Positions 4,988-5,645 of a stretch of DNA of 5,645 nt are shown in pieces. Position 1 is the stretch's first letter, and every line of letters starts with the position of its first letter. Under the pieces are notes generated by a model. The model did no database searches, was not told the origin of the DNA, and worked only from the letters and a program-made list of their open reading frames with translations. This DNA is from Sphingomonadaceae bacterium (GTDB taxonomy: Bacteria > Pseudomonadota > Alphaproteobacteria > Sphingomonadales > Sphingomonadaceae). A program made the translations under genes and the position numbers. The stretch is from assembly GCA_947446935.1 (NCBI GenBank), contig CANFIV010000123.1, positions 1-5,645 on the forward strand, in the 5' to 3' direction.

Positions 4988-5645
4988 TTACCGACCGCAC
5001 TGCGCCCGGTGCATCAGCTTCTGGTCTGCCAGCACGAGCGCCATCATCGCCTCGACGACCGGTACGCCGCGGATGCCGACGCAGGGGTCATGGCGACCCT
5101 TGGTGAAAAGCTCGGTCGCCTCGCCCTCGCGCGTGATCGTGGGCACCGGGGTGAGGATCGAGGACGTCGGCTTGAAGGCGACGCGGACGCTGACCGGCTG
5201 GCCGGTGGAAATGCCGCCCGCGATGCCGCCGGCGTGGTTGGCGAGGAATTCCGGCGCTTCCGAACCGGGCCGCATTGGGTCAGCGTTGCCTTCGCCGGTG
5301 TTGGCGGCAGCAGCGAAGCCATCGCCGATCTCAACGCCTTTGACCGCGTTGATGCCCATCATCGCGTGGGCGAGCTCGGCGTCGAGCTTGGCGTAAAGCG
5401 GTGCGCCCCAGCCCGCAGGGACGCCGGTGGCGACGCATTCGACCACGGCGCCGAGCGAGGAGCCGGCCTTGCGCGCTTCATCGACCAGCTTCTCCCAGCG
5501 CGCGGCGGCCTTGGCGTCTGGGCAGAAGAAGGGATTGCGGGTGATTTCGGCAGAATCGAACTGGGCAGGATCGATCGCATCGCCGCCGATGGCGCTGACC
5601 CAGGCGAGAATGGTGACCTCGGGGATCGCCAGCCGCGCTACCCCG
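4988..5645 (-). CDS. aroC: Chorismate synthase, C-terminal two-thirds (start beyond right edge)
   Basis: AroC converts 5-enolpyruvylshikimate-3-phosphate to chorismate with reduced FMN, the last shikimate-pathway step before aromatic amino acids, folate and quinones. The frame is open from the right edge, giving 218 residues of an enzyme usually about 355-365 long; the N-terminal part with the first family signatures is missing. Visible family blocks in order are NPFFCPD, a [14 protein letters not shown] stretch, the [25 protein letters not shown] block, [16 protein letters not shown], the KPTSSI loop and [20 protein letters not shown]. The last of these contains the invariant Arg-His-Asp of the active-site end. 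All blocks are intact and in one frame, so the gene looks functional. The stop (TAA) is 6 bases from the crotonase stop, with no terminator hairpin between them. Confidence 0.96.
   Translation of the reverse strand, partial: GVARLAIPEVTILAWVSAIGGDAIDPAQFDSAEITRNPFFCPDAKAAARWEKLVDEARKAGSSLGAVVECVATGVPAGWGAPLYAKLDAELAHAMMGINAVKGVEIGDGFAAAANTGEGNADPMRPGSEAPEFLANHAGGIAGGISTGQPVSVRVAFKPTSSILTPVPTITREGEATELFTKGRHDPCVGIRGVPVVEAMMALVLADQKLMHRAQCGR

Overview
This is a GC-rich, gene-dense stretch of a bacterial chromosome. Almost every base is coding, third codon positions are rich in G and C, and the proteins look alphaproteobacterial. The short (about 242 residue) DapB, a Sir2 protein of the CobB type and a small cysteine-containing lipoprotein would suit the Sphingomonadales (Erythrobacter/Novosphingobium-like). 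That placement is inferred from sequence style; there is no rRNA or other taxonomic marker here.

Layout, left to right. The window opens inside the last 68 codons of a ThiF/MoeB/HesA-type adenylyltransferase (+), which overlaps by 12 bases the end of a convergent Sir2-family NAD-dependent deacylase gene (-). The Sir2 gene is almost back to back with dapB (+), the first of three tightly coupled genes: dapB, nth (endonuclease III) and a small lipoprotein gene. These are joined by 4-base stop/start overlaps (TTGA, then ATGA) and end at a GC-rich hairpin with a short T run, a probable intrinsic terminator. Next comes a dicarboxylate/amino acid:cation symporter gene of the GltP/DctA family (-). 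It is divergent from a crotonase-family (enoyl-CoA hydratase/isomerase) gene (+) across a 105-base gap that is the only real intergenic regulatory region in the window. The crotonase gene converges, 6 bases apart, on the 3' two-thirds of aroC (chorismate synthase, -), whose start lies beyond the right edge.

Functionally this is mostly housekeeping: lysine/diaminopimelate synthesis (DapB), the last step of the shikimate pathway (AroC), base-excision repair (Nth), sulfur-carrier or cofactor activation (MoeB/ThiF-like), protein deacylation (Sir2), uptake of C4-dicarboxylates or acidic amino acids, and acyl-CoA metabolism. The genes do not form one pathway, and only dapB-nth-lipoprotein looks like an operon. 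I saw no mobile element, CRISPR array, tRNA, rRNA or obvious defence or biosynthetic system, and nothing that I would call a new biological system. The observations most worth a second look are the TTG start of nth (fixed by a Shine-Dalgarno site and by residue-for-residue agreement with E. coli Nth), the unknown lipoprotein coupled to nth, the Asp-to-Asn change at a cation-site position of the symporter, and the extreme compaction at the sir2/dapB and moeB/sir2 junctions.
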